DNA of 64,000 nt from Fimenecus sp045545735. GTDB taxonomy: Bacteria; Bacillota; Clostridia; Oscillospirales; Acutalibacteraceae. The stretch lies in contig JAZQBM010000007.1 in NCBI GenBank assembly GCA_045545735.1, positions 120,962 through 184,961 on the forward strand. Reading direction: 5' to 3'. Both the position numbers and the translations under genes were made by a program. Of the stretch, positions 49,565 to 58,925 are shown piece by piece. Position 1 is the first letter of the stretch, and every line of letters begins with the position of its first letter. The notes under the pieces were generated by a model. That model worked only from the letters and a program-made list of their open reading frames with translations. It did not search any database and was not told where the DNA came from.

Positions 49565-50599
49565 ATGTCAGTTAAAGTTGCTATTAACGGTTTCGGCCGT
49601 ATCGGACGTCTTGCATTCAGACAGATGTTCGGCGCAGAAGGCTATGATGTTGTTGCTATCAACGACCTCACAAAGCCATCAATGCTTGCTACTCTTCTTA
49701 AGTACGACACAGCTCAGGGCGGTTACTGCGGAAGAATCGGCGAAGGTCTTCACACAGTTGAAGCTGACGACGAAGCAGGTACAATCACAGTTGACGGTAA
49801 AACTCTTAAAATCTATGCTATGGCTAACGCTGCTGAACTCCCATGGGGTGAAATCGGTGTTGACGTAGTTCTTGAATGCACAGGTTTCTATTGCTCAAAG
49901 GCAAAGAGCCAGGCTCATATCGATGCTGGTGCTAAGAAAGTTGTTATTTCTGCTCCTGCAGGTAACGACCTTAAGACAATCGTTTACTCAGTAAACGAAA
50001 ATACTCTTACAGCTGATGACACAATCATTTCAGCTGCATCTTGCACAACAAACTGCCTTGCTCCTATGGCAAAGGCTCTCAATGACTTCGCTCCAATCCA
50101 GAGCGGTATCATGGCTACAATCCACGCTTACACAGGCGACCAGATGATTCTCGATGGTCCTCACAGAAAGGGCGACATGAGAAGAGCACGTGCTGGTGCT
50201 GCTAATATCGTTCCTAACTCAACAGGTGCTGCAAAGGCTATCGGTCTTGTTATTCCTGAACTCAACGGCAAACTTATCGGTGCTGCACAGAGAGTTCCAG
50301 TTCCAACAGGTTCAACAACAATCCTTACAGCAGTTGTTAAGGGTGCTGACGTTACAGTTGATGGCATCAACGCTGCTATGAAAGCTGCATCTTCAGAAAG
50401 CTTCGGCTACAACGAAGACCCAATCGTTTCTTCAGACGTTATCGGTATGAGATACGGTTCACTCTTCGATGCAACACAGACAATGGTTGCTAAGATTGCT
50501 GACGACCTCTATGAAGTACAGGTTGTTTCTTGGTATGACAACGAAAACAGCTACACATCACAGATGGTTAGAACAATCAAATACTTCGCAGAACTTTAA
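49565..50599 (+). CDS. gap: Glyceraldehyde-3-phosphate dehydrogenase
   Basis: 344 residues from the ATG at 49565, preceded by GGAGGAATTC. NAD-binding NGFGRIGRLAFRQM, the catalytic Cys in SAASCTTNCLAP, and WYDNENSYTSQM near the C-terminus. It is the glycolytic enzyme acting on glyceraldehyde 3-phosphate. The coding sequence prefers C-ending codons (for example GAC, AAC, ATC) more than its neighbours, as expected of a highly expressed gene. Monocistronic with a strong terminator. Confidence 0.98.
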   Translation: MSVKVAINGFGRIGRLAFRQMFGAEGYDVVAINDLTKPSMLATLLKYDTAQGGYCGRIGEGLHTVEADDEAGTITVDGKTLKIYAMANAAELPWGEIGVDVVLECTGFYCSKAKSQAHIDAGAKKVVISAPAGNDLKTIVYSVNENTLTADDTIISAASCTTNCLAPMAKALNDFAPIQSGIMATIHAYTGDQMILDGPHRKGDMRRARAGAANIVPNSTGAAKAIGLVIPELNGKLIGAAQRVPVPTGSTTILTAVVKGADVTVDGINAAMKAASSESFGYNEDPIVSSDVIGMRYGSLFDATQTMVAKIADDLYEVQVVSWYDNENSYTSQMVRTIKYFAEL

Positions 50600-50618
50600 T
50601 TCTTAATTAAATAATGCG

Positions 50619-50652
50619 AGAGCAGATATCATAAAGATATCTGCTCTTTTTT
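50619..50652 (+). terminator. Intrinsic terminator of gap
   Basis: Perfect 12-base stem AGAGCAGATATC / GATATCTGCTCT with loop ATAAA, followed by TTTTT. Confidence 0.95.
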
Positions 50653-50653
50653 G

Positions 50654-50682
50654 TTGCTCTTTTTCGTTTCTTGTGCTATGAT
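50654..50682 (+). promoter_or_regulatory. Putative promoter of the GH3 gene
   Basis: TTGCTC, 17-base spacer and TATGAT with an upstream TG, about 30 bases before the start codon. Confidence 0.5.
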
Positions 50683-50712
50683 AAATATATAAATTTTCAA
50701 GGGGATTTTGTT

Positions 50713-53145
50713 ATGGCTAAGTTTACGGAAAAAATCGTTGTTGGTGCTATGAAATTAGGTATGAAAATCATTGGTGCTGATGTTTCACAGGAAGAAGCCG
50801 TACAGGCTTTAGGCGAAGTAACCGTTACTGACGGTATGCCCGAAATCTTGCGTGAGGCAGCGGCAGAAACTGCAATTCTTCTTAAAAATGAAAACACATT
50901 ACCATTCGCAAAGGGCAGTCGTGTTTCTGTTTTTGGCAGAGTGCAGAATGATTGGTTTTTCACAGGTTACGGTTCAGGCGGTGACGTAAAAAAACCATAC
51001 GGCGTAAATCTTATTGATGGTCTTAAAAACTGTGAAGATTTGAGTTTGAACACAGAACTTTCAGATTTATATGAGACTTGGTGTGGTGCAAATCCCGTTG
51101 ACCATGGCGTTTGGGGACATTGGCCAAGATTTTATGACGAAATGCCGTTGACTGCAGAAATCGTTAAAAATGCAAAAGAAAACAGTGACCACGCTCTTTT
51201 TGTAATCGGTCGTTCATCAGGTGAAGACCGTGAAAATACACTTGAAAAAGGTAGTTTTTATGTGACTGATGAAGAAAAAAATGCACTTCACAGAATTTGC
51301 GAACAGTTCGATAAAGTTACACTTCTTCTCAATATCGGCTCTGTTATTGATATGAGTTGGATTAGAGAATTTGAAGGTAAAATCGGCGCAATCTTAATAG
51401 TATGGCAAGGCGGTATGGAAAGTGGCAATGCGGTTGCTGATTTGCTTTGTGGTAAGGTAACACCAAGTGGTAAACTTACTGATACTATTGCAATTAAATA
51501 TGAAGATTACCCGTCAGCAGAGCATTTCGGTAATCTTAAATACAACGAATATGTTGAAGATATTTATGTTGGCTACCGTTGGTTTGAAACCTTCGCAAAA
51601 GACAGAGTTCTTTACCCATTCGGTTACGGACTTTCATATACAACATTTGATATTTCAACTGAAAAGTTTGATTATAAAGATAAAGAACTTACATTTACTT
51701 GCACAGTTAAGAATACGGGTGATTACAAGGGCAAAGAAACAGTACAAATTTATGTCGAAAAACCTTGTGGTGCTCTTGGCAACCCTGCTCGTGAACTGAT
51801 TGGCTTTGCAAAAACAAAAGAGTTAGCACCGAATGAGTGTGAAACTCTTGTGATTACAATCCCTGAAAATCGCATCTGGTCTTATGATGATAGTGGCAAG
51901 AGTGGTTACGCTCGCGCTTATGTAATGGAAAAGGGCGAATACAAATTTTATGTTGGCAACTCTATTCGTGACGCACAGTGTGTATGTGGTTTTGCAGTAA
52001 AGAATACTGAACTTAAAGAACAACTCACACAAGCAGGTGCACCACAAGTGGCATTTGAAAAATACATAGCGATTGAAGAAAACGGTGTTCGTCGAGCAGT
52101 TAAAGAAACTGTAAAACTTCGTGAATACGACTTAAAGCAAATTATTCTTGATAACATTCAAGAGGGTATAGCACAAACATGCGACAAGGGTGTTAAACTT
52201 CAAGATGTTAAAGATGGTAAAGCAACACTTGACGAATTTGTAGCACAATTAAGTCTTGACGAACTTGAAGCAATTTCTCGTGGCGACTACAAAATGGATA
52301 GCCCCCTTGGTGCAAAAGGCAACGCAGGTGCTATGGGTGGCGTGTTGCAGAGTTTACGCGATAAGGGTGTCCCACCAATGATTACAACTGACGGACCGTC
52401 AGGTATTCGACTTCTTTCATACTGTTCACTTATTCCAAACGGTACTGCACTTGCAAGTACATTCAATACTGACCTTGTTGAAAAAGTTTATACAAAAATC
52501 AGCGAAGAATTAAAAGAAAAGGGCAGCGATATTCTTCTCGGCCCCGGTATGAATATTCACAGAAGTCATCTTTGTGGTAGAAATTTTGAGTATTATTCAG
52601 AAGACCCAGTTGTAACAGGACTTATTGGTGCTGCTGCAGTTAAGGGTATTCAACATAACGGCAGAAAGGCATGTCCAAAACATTTTGCTTGTAATAACCA
52701 AGAGGTAAACCGTACCCGTAATGATTCAAGGCTTTCTGAAAGAGCATTGCGTGAAATTTATCTTAAAGGATTTGAAATCTGTATTAAAGAGGCAAAGCCA
52801 CAGACTATTATGACCTCATATAATAAGATTAACGGCGTTTGGGGACATTATAACTATGACCTTTGCAAACGTATTCTTCGTGATGAGTGGGGTTATGAAG
52901 GTCTTGTTATGACTGACTGGTGGATGCGTCCGTCAAAGAGTCCTGAATTCCCGAAACTTCGTGACCAGGCATATCGTGTGCGTGCAGGTGTAAATGTGCT
53001 TATGCCGGGTGGTGAGCGAGTAACAAATGGTAAGCCCGACGGTACACTTCTTAAAACTTACGGCAAAAAAGACGGAATTACCCTTTACGAAATGCAAGAA
53101 AATGCAAAATGGGTATTAAAACTTTGCTTAAAGAAAGATAACTAA
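50713..53145 (+). CDS. GH3 beta-glucosidase with permuted domain order
   Basis: 810 residues from the ATG at 50713, after AAGGGGA; no signal peptide. The order is reversed from most GH3 enzymes. The alpha/beta sandwich domain comes first (AAETAILLKNENTLPF...VFGRVQNDWF), then a fibronectin-III-like domain (YPFGYGLSYTTF...), and last the TIM-barrel domain (TTDGPSGIRLL, PGMNIHRSHLCGRNFEYYSEDP, CPKHFACNNQE), with the nucleophile Asp in GLVMTDWWM. Permuted GH3 enzymes of this kind are known from ruminal Clostridia. It likely hydrolyses beta-glucosides in the cytoplasm. Confidence 0.94.
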   Translation: MAKFTEKIVVGAMKLGMKIIGADVSQEEAVQALGEVTVTDGMPEILREAAAETAILLKNENTLPFAKGSRVSVFGRVQNDWFFTGYGSGGDVKKPYGVNLIDGLKNCEDLSLNTELSDLYETWCGANPVDHGVWGHWPRFYDEMPLTAEIVKNAKENSDHALFVIGRSSGEDRENTLEKGSFYVTDEEKNALHRICEQFDKVTLLLNIGSVIDMSWIREFEGKIGAILIVWQGGMESGNAVADLLCGKVTPSGKLTDTIAIKYEDYPSAEHFGNLKYNEYVEDIYVGYRWFETFAKDRVLYPFGYGLSYTTFDISTEKFDYKDKELTFTCTVKNTGDYKGKETVQIYVEKPCGALGNPARELIGFAKTKELAPNECETLVITIPENRIWSYDDSGKSGYARAYVMEKGEYKFYVGNSIRDAQCVCGFAVKNTELKEQLTQAGAPQVAFEKYIAIEENGVRRAVKETVKLREYDLKQIILDNIQEGIAQTCDKGVKLQDVKDGKATLDEFVAQLSLDELEAISRGDYKMDSPLGAKGNAGAMGGVLQSLRDKGVPPMITTDGPSGIRLLSYCSLIPNGTALASTFNTDLVEKVYTKISEELKEKGSDILLGPGMNIHRSHLCGRNFEYYSEDPVVTGLIGAAAVKGIQHNGRKACPKHFACNNQEVNRTRNDSRLSERALREIYLKGFEICIKEAKPQTIMTSYNKINGVWGHYNYDLCKRILRDEWGYEGLVMTDWWMRPSKSPEFPKLRDQAYRVRAGVNVLMPGGERVTNGKPDGTLLKTYGKKDGITLYEMQENAKWVLKLCLKKDN

Positions 53146-53157
53146 AGGATTTTGATT

Positions 53158-53805
53158 ATGAAAACTAAAGTTATATCAATTGTATTGTGTTTTGTTCTTA
53201 TAATAACTGCTTTTGCAGGTTGCAAGAGAAATGAAGAAGAAAGCACAACTACAACAACCACTACAACTACAGAAACTACAACCGAAACCACAACTGAGGA
53301 GCCTACTTCCAATACATCTTCTTCAAATAAAAAAGTACAGCGGGATAGTCGTCTTGTGGGCAAATGGCGTGCAGAAACAAAAGTACCTGTTGACGAAAAC
53401 GGAAATACAGTAATATCAAGATGCACCGTTACTTTTAAGAAAGACGGTACATTTTCACAGATTACAACTGAAGCACAAGCAAGACAAGTGATAGTTGATA
53501 CATATCTTATCACATTTGGTTGCAAGAATGAAAAAGAACTTGACCAGTATATCCGTAAAACTACAAATCTTACGTTAGAGGCTTATATTGCTATGGCGAT
53601 GGCTGAAATGACAGAAGATGATTTCAATATAACGGGTACTTGGAAAACTGAAAACAAAAACACTCTTTATGAAACCACATTTAACGGTACAAGAAATAGT
53701 ACAGAGATTGTTCCTTATACGGTTTCGGCTGACGGCAATACTGTTAAAATCAGTATGGATGACGGTGCTGGCGGAAAACTTACAATGGTACTTACAAGAG
53801 CATAA
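53158..53805 (+). CDS. Lipoprotein with Thr-rich linker, unknown function
   Basis: 215 residues from the ATG at 53158, after AAAGGA. The lipoprotein signal ends AFAG-C (residue 21). A run of Thr broken by Glu (~28-50) links it to a C-terminal beta-rich domain (~60-215) with GKWRAET, CTVTFKKDGTFSQ and TWKTENKNTLY, a lipocalin-like pattern often seen in DUF5640-type secreted domains. No enzyme motif is seen. It begins 12 bases after the GH3 stop, so the two may be co-expressed. Confidence 0.85.
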   Translation: MKTKVISIVLCFVLIITAFAGCKRNEEESTTTTTTTTTETTTETTTEEPTSNTSSSNKKVQRDSRLVGKWRAETKVPVDENGNTVISRCTVTFKKDGTFSQITTEAQARQVIVDTYLITFGCKNEKELDQYIRKTTNLTLEAYIAMAMAEMTEDDFNITGTWKTENKNTLYETTFNGTRNSTEIVPYTVSADGNTVKISMDDGAGGKLTMVLTRA

Positions 53806-53811
53806 AATAAA

Positions 53812-53834
53812 ACCTCGGTATTAACCGAGGTTTA
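53812..53834. terminator. Bidirectional terminator
   Basis: AACCTCGGT / ACCGAGGTT stem around TATTA, with T-rich tails on both sides, between the convergent lipoprotein gene and the aspS-linked small gene. Confidence 0.9.
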
Positions 53835-53837
53835 TTT

Positions 53838-54083
53838 TTATTCTTTATCTTTTCCGTATTTTTTGTTTCGCTTTTCTACTCGTTTTTCGCGGATTTTTTC
53901 AAACGCAATTTCCATAACTACGAAAAGTACAATTACAAGAATTGCAAAGAAAATACGAATAGGTGTAACCGTTAATTCATTCCCATACTTAACTGTTTTT
54001 TCTGCGAATGCCGTTACGGTAAAACTGAGGCATAAAATCACCGAAAACAGTATAGTATTCAGTTTTTTTATGCCGTTTCTCAT
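53838..54083 (-). CDS. Small membrane protein
   Basis: 81 residues. A signal peptide or first helix (~8-27, ending VTAFA-E) is followed by a short external segment and a second helix (IRIFFAILVIVLFVVMEIAF). The C-terminal tail is highly charged (RVEKRNKKYGKDKE). The ATG lies three bases past the aspS stop, and the gene ends at a terminator, so it is the last gene of the hisS-aspS unit. Family not recognised. The frame on the opposite strand is rejected. Confidence 0.72.
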   Translation of the reverse strand: MRNGIKKLNTILFSVILCLSFTVTAFAEKTVKYGNELTVTPIRIFFAILVIVLFVVMEIAFEKIREKRVEKRNKKYGKDKE

Positions 54084-54085
54084 TT

Positions 54086-55870
54086 CTATTCCTCTGTTTC
54101 TTTAACTGCAATACCGAGTTCGTCAAGTTGAAGTGTATCAACAGGTGACGGACATTCTGTCATTGGTTCGCTTGCGTTCTGGAGTTTAGGGAATGCGATA
54201 ACATCACGAAGTGAGTCTGCACCAATCATCTGCATAACAAGTCTGTCAAGACCAATACCCATACCGCCGTGTGGTGGTGGACCAAATTTGAATGCATCTG
54301 TCAAGAAACCGAATTTTTCATAAGCCTCTTCGTCTGAAAGGCCAAGGAGTGTAAACATTCTCTTTTGAAGTGCAGGGTCTGTAATTCGGATTGAACCTGA
54401 TGACAACTCAACACCGTTGAGAACAAGGTCATAAGCCTTTGCACGAACTTGTGCTTTGTCTGTTTCAAGATATTCCAAACATTCATCCATTGGTGAAGTG
54501 AATGGGTGGTGCATAGCAACAAAAGTCTGTGCATCCTCGTCCCACTCGAAGAATGGGAATTCTGTAATCCAAAGAAGATTGAATTTGTCAGTTGGGATAA
54601 TATCAAGTTTCTTTGCAACTTCTTGACGGAGTGCACCAAGAACTGAAAGAACACTGTTTTTCTTTGTGTCAGCAACAATAAGAACAACGTCGCCTGTTTG
54701 GGCACCTGCTTTATTAAGGAGTGCTGTCATTTCGTCTTCTGTAAGGAATTTTGCGAATGAAGATGCAAGACCATCAGGCATAAGACGAGCAAATGCAAGT
54801 CCTTTAGCACCAATACCACGAACAAATTCTGTTAATTTGTCAATTTCTTTTCTTGTGAGAGTATTAACCGCATTTTTAGCTGTGATACAGTAAACTGCAC
54901 CGCCGTTTTCAAGTGCAGATGTAAATACACCGAAACCGCAACCTTTAACTACGTCGCCAAGGTCACAAAGTTCCATTTCATAACGAGTGTCGGGCTTGTC
55001 AGAACCGTAACGTTCCATAGCGTCTTTATAAGTAAGTCTTGGAAGTGGCAACTGAATATCAACGCCCATAGCTTCTTTGAATACACGCTGAATATAACCT
55101 TCACCCATATTCATAACATCGTCAACGTCAACGAATGACATTTCAAGGTCAATCTGTGTAAATTCAGGTTGACGGTCAGCACGTAAATCTTCATCACGGA
55201 AGCAACGAGCAATTTGCATATAACGGTCAAAACCTGCTACCATTGAAAGTTGTTTATAAAGTTGTGGTGATTGTGGAAGTGCATAGAAACTGCCGTTGTG
55301 AATTCTTGATGGCACAAGGAAGTCGCGAGCACCCTCGGGAGTTGAACGGATAAGCATTGGAGTTTCAATTTCAATAAATCCGTTTTCGTCAAAATAGTCA
55401 CGAGTGATTTTTGTAATCTTATGACGAAGAAGAATGTTCTTTTGTAAGTCAGGACGGCGAAGGTCAAGGTAACGATATTTAAGACGAGTCACTTCTGATG
55501 TTTGACAATTTTCAACGATTTCAAAAGGTGGAGTTTCACTTATACCAACAACTCGTAAATCCTTAACTTCAATTTCAATATCGCCTGTAGGAATGTCCTT
55601 GTTTTTTGATGAACGCTCGCGGACAACACCTTTTGCCATAAGTACATATTCACTACGAACTGTAAAAGCTTTTTCAAAAACTTCACGGTCTGTGTTATCG
55701 TCAAAAGCCAACTGCACAACGCCTGTTCTGTCACGCAAATCAATGAAAATCAAAGCACCAAGGTCGCGACGACGCTGTACCCAACCCGCAACTGTAACTT
55801 CTTTGCCTACGAATTCAGCATTGAGAGTGCCACAGTAATCAGTTCTTTTTAATCCGTTCATTGTATCCAT
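54086..55870 (-). CDS. aspS: Aspartyl-tRNA synthetase
   Basis: 594 residues, bacterial-type length with the GAD insertion. N-terminal OB-fold VTVAGWVQRRRDLGALIFIDLRDRTG; class II motifs FIEIETPMLIRSTPEGARDF, RCFRDEDLRADRQPEFTQID and GIGLDRLVM. It charges tRNA-Asp. Its ATG overlaps the hisS stop (TAATG), so the two are coupled, as in many Firmicutes. Confidence 0.97.
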   Translation of the reverse strand: MDTMNGLKRTDYCGTLNAEFVGKEVTVAGWVQRRRDLGALIFIDLRDRTGVVQLAFDDNTDREVFEKAFTVRSEYVLMAKGVVRERSSKNKDIPTGDIEIEVKDLRVVGISETPPFEIVENCQTSEVTRLKYRYLDLRRPDLQKNILLRHKITKITRDYFDENGFIEIETPMLIRSTPEGARDFLVPSRIHNGSFYALPQSPQLYKQLSMVAGFDRYMQIARCFRDEDLRADRQPEFTQIDLEMSFVDVDDVMNMGEGYIQRVFKEAMGVDIQLPLPRLTYKDAMERYGSDKPDTRYEMELCDLGDVVKGCGFGVFTSALENGGAVYCITAKNAVNTLTRKEIDKLTEFVRGIGAKGLAFARLMPDGLASSFAKFLTEDEMTALLNKAGAQTGDVVLIVADTKKNSVLSVLGALRQEVAKKLDIIPTDKFNLLWITEFPFFEWDEDAQTFVAMHHPFTSPMDECLEYLETDKAQVRAKAYDLVLNGVELSSGSIRITDPALQKRMFTLLGLSDEEAYEKFGFLTDAFKFGPPPHGGMGIGLDRLVMQMIGADSLRDVIAFPKLQNASEPMTECPSPVDTLQLDELGIAVKETEE

Positions 55871-57213
55871 TAGTTTGTGCCTCCTAAAAGTTGGGATAAA
55901 TCAAGCCCCTCAACACCGAGAGATTCAAAACCCGACATAGCATCTGAAATTACTTTTGTCTGAAAACTGTCAACAAAATCTGAAAGTGTCATTTCAGTTT
56001 CGTTACCTGTCTCCATATTTTTAAGTTTGATATTACCCGTTTCAATTTCGTTATCGCCTAAAACAAGTGTATATAATGCACCAATCTTGTTAGCATATTT
56101 CATTTGTGGTTTAAGACCGCGACCAACCGTGTCAAACTGAACGCTCATACCCTCGTTGCGAAGTTCTGTTGCAATTTCTGCGGCTTTAAGGTTAGCATTT
56201 TCACCCATACTTGCAATATACAAATCACATTTTTTAGGTGCGGGGAATTCTGTTCCTTGTGCTTCCATTAAAAGTAAAAGTCTTTCAAGACCTAAACCAA
56301 ATCCGCAAGCGGGGAGAGGTTGTCCGCCCATTTCGGCAATAAGACCATCGTAACGTCCGCCACCGCAAACTGTACCCTGAGCACCGATTTCTTTTGAAAC
56401 GAACTCAAAAACAGTTCTTGTGTAGTAGTCAAGCCCGCGAACAATCTGCGGATTAACTGTGTATTCAATATTCATAGCATCAAGATATTTCTTAACACTT
56501 TCAAAATGTTCTTTACAATCATCACAAAGGAACTCAATAACTGTTGGGGCTTTGTCAGCAATACCTGAACAAACAGAACTCTTACAGTCAAGAATTCTCA
56601 TTGGATTTCTGTCAAGACGGCCAAGACAAGTTTCACAAAGGTCGCCTTTGTACTGTTCAAAATACTCTTTAAGAGCCTTGTGATAATGCTTTCTGCATTC
56701 AGGACAACCGATAGAGTTGATTTCAAGACTTAAATTGTTAATGCCAAGATAGTTGAACACTTCATTTGCAAGTGAAATAACTTCAGCATCAGCACTTGGA
56801 GCTCCTGCACCAAAACATTCAATACCGAACTGGTGGAATTCGCGAAGTCTGCCGGCTTGTGGCTTTTCGTATCTGTAACAAGATGTTAGATAATAAATTT
56901 TCTGTGGAAGTCCCTCGTTGAAAAGACCGTGTTCAAGGAAGGCTCGCACTGCACCTGCAGTACCCTCAGGACGAAGTGTAATGCTTCTGCCACCCTTGTC
57001 TTCAAATGTATACATTTCTTTTTGAACAACGTCAGTAGTTTCACCTACACCACGTTGAAAAAGTTCAGTATGTTCAAAAACGGGAGTGCGCATTTCGTGA
57101 AATCCGAAATTTTCTGCAGTTTCTTTTACTGCTGACTCCACATATTGAATTTTGTAACTTTCTTTTGGCAGGGTATCTTGTGTACCCTTAATAGCGTTAG
57201 TAATCAATGCCAT
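55870..57213 (-). CDS. hisS: Histidyl-tRNA synthetase
   Basis: 447 residues from the ATG at 57213, preceded by AAGGAAG; the longer frame from 57249 lacks a site. Class II motifs: KGTQDTLPKESYK, the motif 2 region YLTSCYRYEKPQAGRLREFHQFGIECFG, and the histidine-specific GLDYYTRTVFEF and GGGRYDGL. A Cys-rich insert (CPECRKHYHK, CETCLG, CDDCKEHF) is present. It charges tRNA-His. No T-box is evident upstream. Confidence 0.97.
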   Translation of the reverse strand: MALITNAIKGTQDTLPKESYKIQYVESAVKETAENFGFHEMRTPVFEHTELFQRGVGETTDVVQKEMYTFEDKGGRSITLRPEGTAGAVRAFLEHGLFNEGLPQKIYYLTSCYRYEKPQAGRLREFHQFGIECFGAGAPSADAEVISLANEVFNYLGINNLSLEINSIGCPECRKHYHKALKEYFEQYKGDLCETCLGRLDRNPMRILDCKSSVCSGIADKAPTVIEFLCDDCKEHFESVKKYLDAMNIEYTVNPQIVRGLDYYTRTVFEFVSKEIGAQGTVCGGGRYDGLIAEMGGQPLPACGFGLGLERLLLLMEAQGTEFPAPKKCDLYIASMGENANLKAAEIATELRNEGMSVQFDTVGRGLKPQMKYANKIGALYTLVLGDNEIETGNIKLKNMETGNETEMTLSDFVDSFQTKVISDAMSGFESLGVEGLDLSQLLGGTN

Positions 57214-57281
57214 AAAATTCTTCCTTAATATATGTTTTGCCTCACCCAATATTTAAGTGAGGCATAAGTTATTTTATTAAA

Positions 57282-57686
57282 TTATCGTTTAGGATTAACA
57301 ATGTCTCTCCAGTCAAGGTCGCCACGCTCAAGTGCGTGAATTAAAGCTTCAGCAGTTGCAATGTTTGTAGCCACGGGAACATTGTGAACATCACAAAGGC
57401 GAAGAAGTGTATAATCTTTAGGCTCATTAGGTTTTGGACCTAACGGGTCGCTGAAAATAAGAAGCAAGTCAATTTCGTTGCAAGCAATTCTTGAACTAAT
57501 CTGCTGGTCGCCACCTTGAGGACCGCTTAAAAACTGAGTGATTTTAAGCCCTGTTGCCTCAGATACCATTTTGCCTGTTGTTCCTGTTGCGCAAAGATTA
57601 TGCCGTGAAAGTATTCCGCAATATGCAATGCAAAACTGTGTCATAAGTTCTTTTTTAGAGTCATGTGCCATAAGAGCTATGTTCAT
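57282..57686 (-). CDS. mgsA: Methylglyoxal synthase
   Basis: 134 residues. Motifs MNIALMAHDSKKELM, GTTGKMV, the catalytic Asp in SGPQGGDQQI, and DVHNVPVATN with its active-site His. It converts dihydroxyacetone phosphate to methylglyoxal, an overflow route when phosphate is short. ATG follows AAGGGG. It lies between the MinD-like gene and hisS on the minus strand. Confidence 0.96.
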   Translation of the reverse strand: MNIALMAHDSKKELMTQFCIAYCGILSRHNLCATGTTGKMVSEATGLKITQFLSGPQGGDQQISSRIACNEIDLLLIFSDPLGPKPNEPKDYTLLRLCDVHNVPVATNIATAEALIHALERGDLDWRDIVNPKR

Positions 57687-57795
57687 AAATTAACCCCTTC
57701 TTTCTGTATTTTGTCGTTTATAAATTTTCCCTTTTGGTAAAAACACCTAAATCATTACTATGATAACAAAAAACAACGAGTTTTTCAACATTTTT

Positions 57796-58527
57796 TTACA
57801 AATAAAGTTCAATTTCTTTACCAAGAATTCGTCCTGCTATATTAGAAAAAGCAATTTTTGCATCACTGTATTGTGAAAGGCGTTTTTCTGTAACAGACGC
57901 ATACATTAAACTCTTTTCTTCAGGAACAATTCCTAAAAGTCTGATATAAGTTCTGTCAATAATATCATCTATATTTAACAGTTTGCCCTGTTTTACCGCT
58001 TTTTTATCAAAACGATTAATAATTAAGCGAAGATTTTCTTCTTTAATACCAAGTTTTATAAGTTTGTTACCTGTAATCAAAGCACTTCTTGCACTTATTT
58101 CGTCAGCAGTTGCAACGATTATGCACATTTCAGAGCATTTTGCATAAATTTCGGGTAATTCGCCAACTCCTGCAGGTGCATCAATGAATATATAGTCGTA
58201 ATTTTCGGAATAATGATTTAATAACTCATTAAATTTTTCACAAGTCAATTTTTCGGGATATTCAAGTGGTGCGGGTAAAAGCTGAACTTTTTCATTATAG
58301 AAAAGTCGTGCTTTATCCGGGTCACATCTGTTTTCAAGAACGTCAAACCAATCGTATAAAACCATTTCGTCAACACCGAGAAGTAAATCGAGACTGCGAA
58401 GTGTAGCGTCGCCATCAATCAAAAGCACGCTTTTACCCGTATCAGCCAAAAAAATAGCAACGTTAGTGCAGAAAGTGGATTTACCAACTCCACCTTTGCC
58501 CGATGCAACAGTAAAAATCTTTGCCAT
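57796..58527 (-). CDS. MinD/ParA-family ATPase
   Basis: 243 residues from the ATG at 58527. Deviant Walker A with the signature lysine, KGGVGKSTFCTN; LLIDGDATLRSLDLLLG; Walker B-like YDYIFIDAPAG; INRFD. It resembles MinD, but no minC or minE is adjacent, and the C-terminus (LGKEIELYL) is not an obvious amphipathic membrane-targeting helix. It may place a protein or surface machine by ATP-driven dimerisation. The 110-base gap to mgsA holds no clear terminator. Confidence 0.88.
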   Translation of the reverse strand: MAKIFTVASGKGGVGKSTFCTNVAIFLADTGKSVLLIDGDATLRSLDLLLGVDEMVLYDWFDVLENRCDPDKARLFYNEKVQLLPAPLEYPEKLTCEKFNELLNHYSENYDYIFIDAPAGVGELPEIYAKCSEMCIIVATADEISARSALITGNKLIKLGIKEENLRLIINRFDKKAVKQGKLLNIDDIIDRTYIRLLGIVPEEKSLMYASVTEKRLSQYSDAKIAFSNIAGRILGKEIELYL

Positions 58528-58634
58528 AATTCGCCCTCGCTTTATTCTCAAAAATTACCATTATAATTCTATCATAAAAAAGCTGTGTTGAAAAGATGTT
58601 TTTTAATTTACAATTTGTGATGTGATGTTTTGAT

Positions 58635-58700
58635 AAATTGGAGTTTGTAGGGATAAGTGTAAAATGGAAAGTGGAAAACGGAAAACGAAGGAACTGCGTT
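58635..58700 (+). repeat. Dispersed intergenic repeat, copy B
   Basis: Shares the start AAATTGGAGTTTGT and the end GGAACTGCGTT with the copy at 9347-9412. The middle is a related but altered GTGTAAAATG / GGAAAGTGGAAAACG series. An oppositely oriented GGAAAGTG-like segment (58736-58765) follows, so the region can fold back. The rest of the 58552-58925 gap holds only a TATAAT-like hexamer at 58887. Confidence 0.6.
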
Positions 58701-58925
58701 GCAATTGTAGATATAATTAGCGTCGCAGACCCGACACTTTCCACTTTACGTTTTCAATTTCACACTTAATCATCCCGCCAAACTATAATTTACGACATAT
58801 TTACTTCGTGAATGTTTTGCAAAATGTTCCATAATAAAACATTTTTTACTGACCTGAAACGCCAAAAAATGTATATGGGACAAGCATATAATATTTATAC
58901 CTAACGTTTAGAGGTGGTGAAAATA

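Noticed and set aside
53863..54105. Plus-strand 80-codon frame opposite the small membrane protein gene
   Set aside because: It has no ribosome binding site and overlaps the aspS end. The minus-strand frame has a signal-like helix, correct operon spacing and a terminator.
58481..58744. Minus-strand frame ending within the MinD-like gene
   Set aside because: It covers the dispersed repeat and the start of the MinD-like gene in another frame; composition is non-coding.
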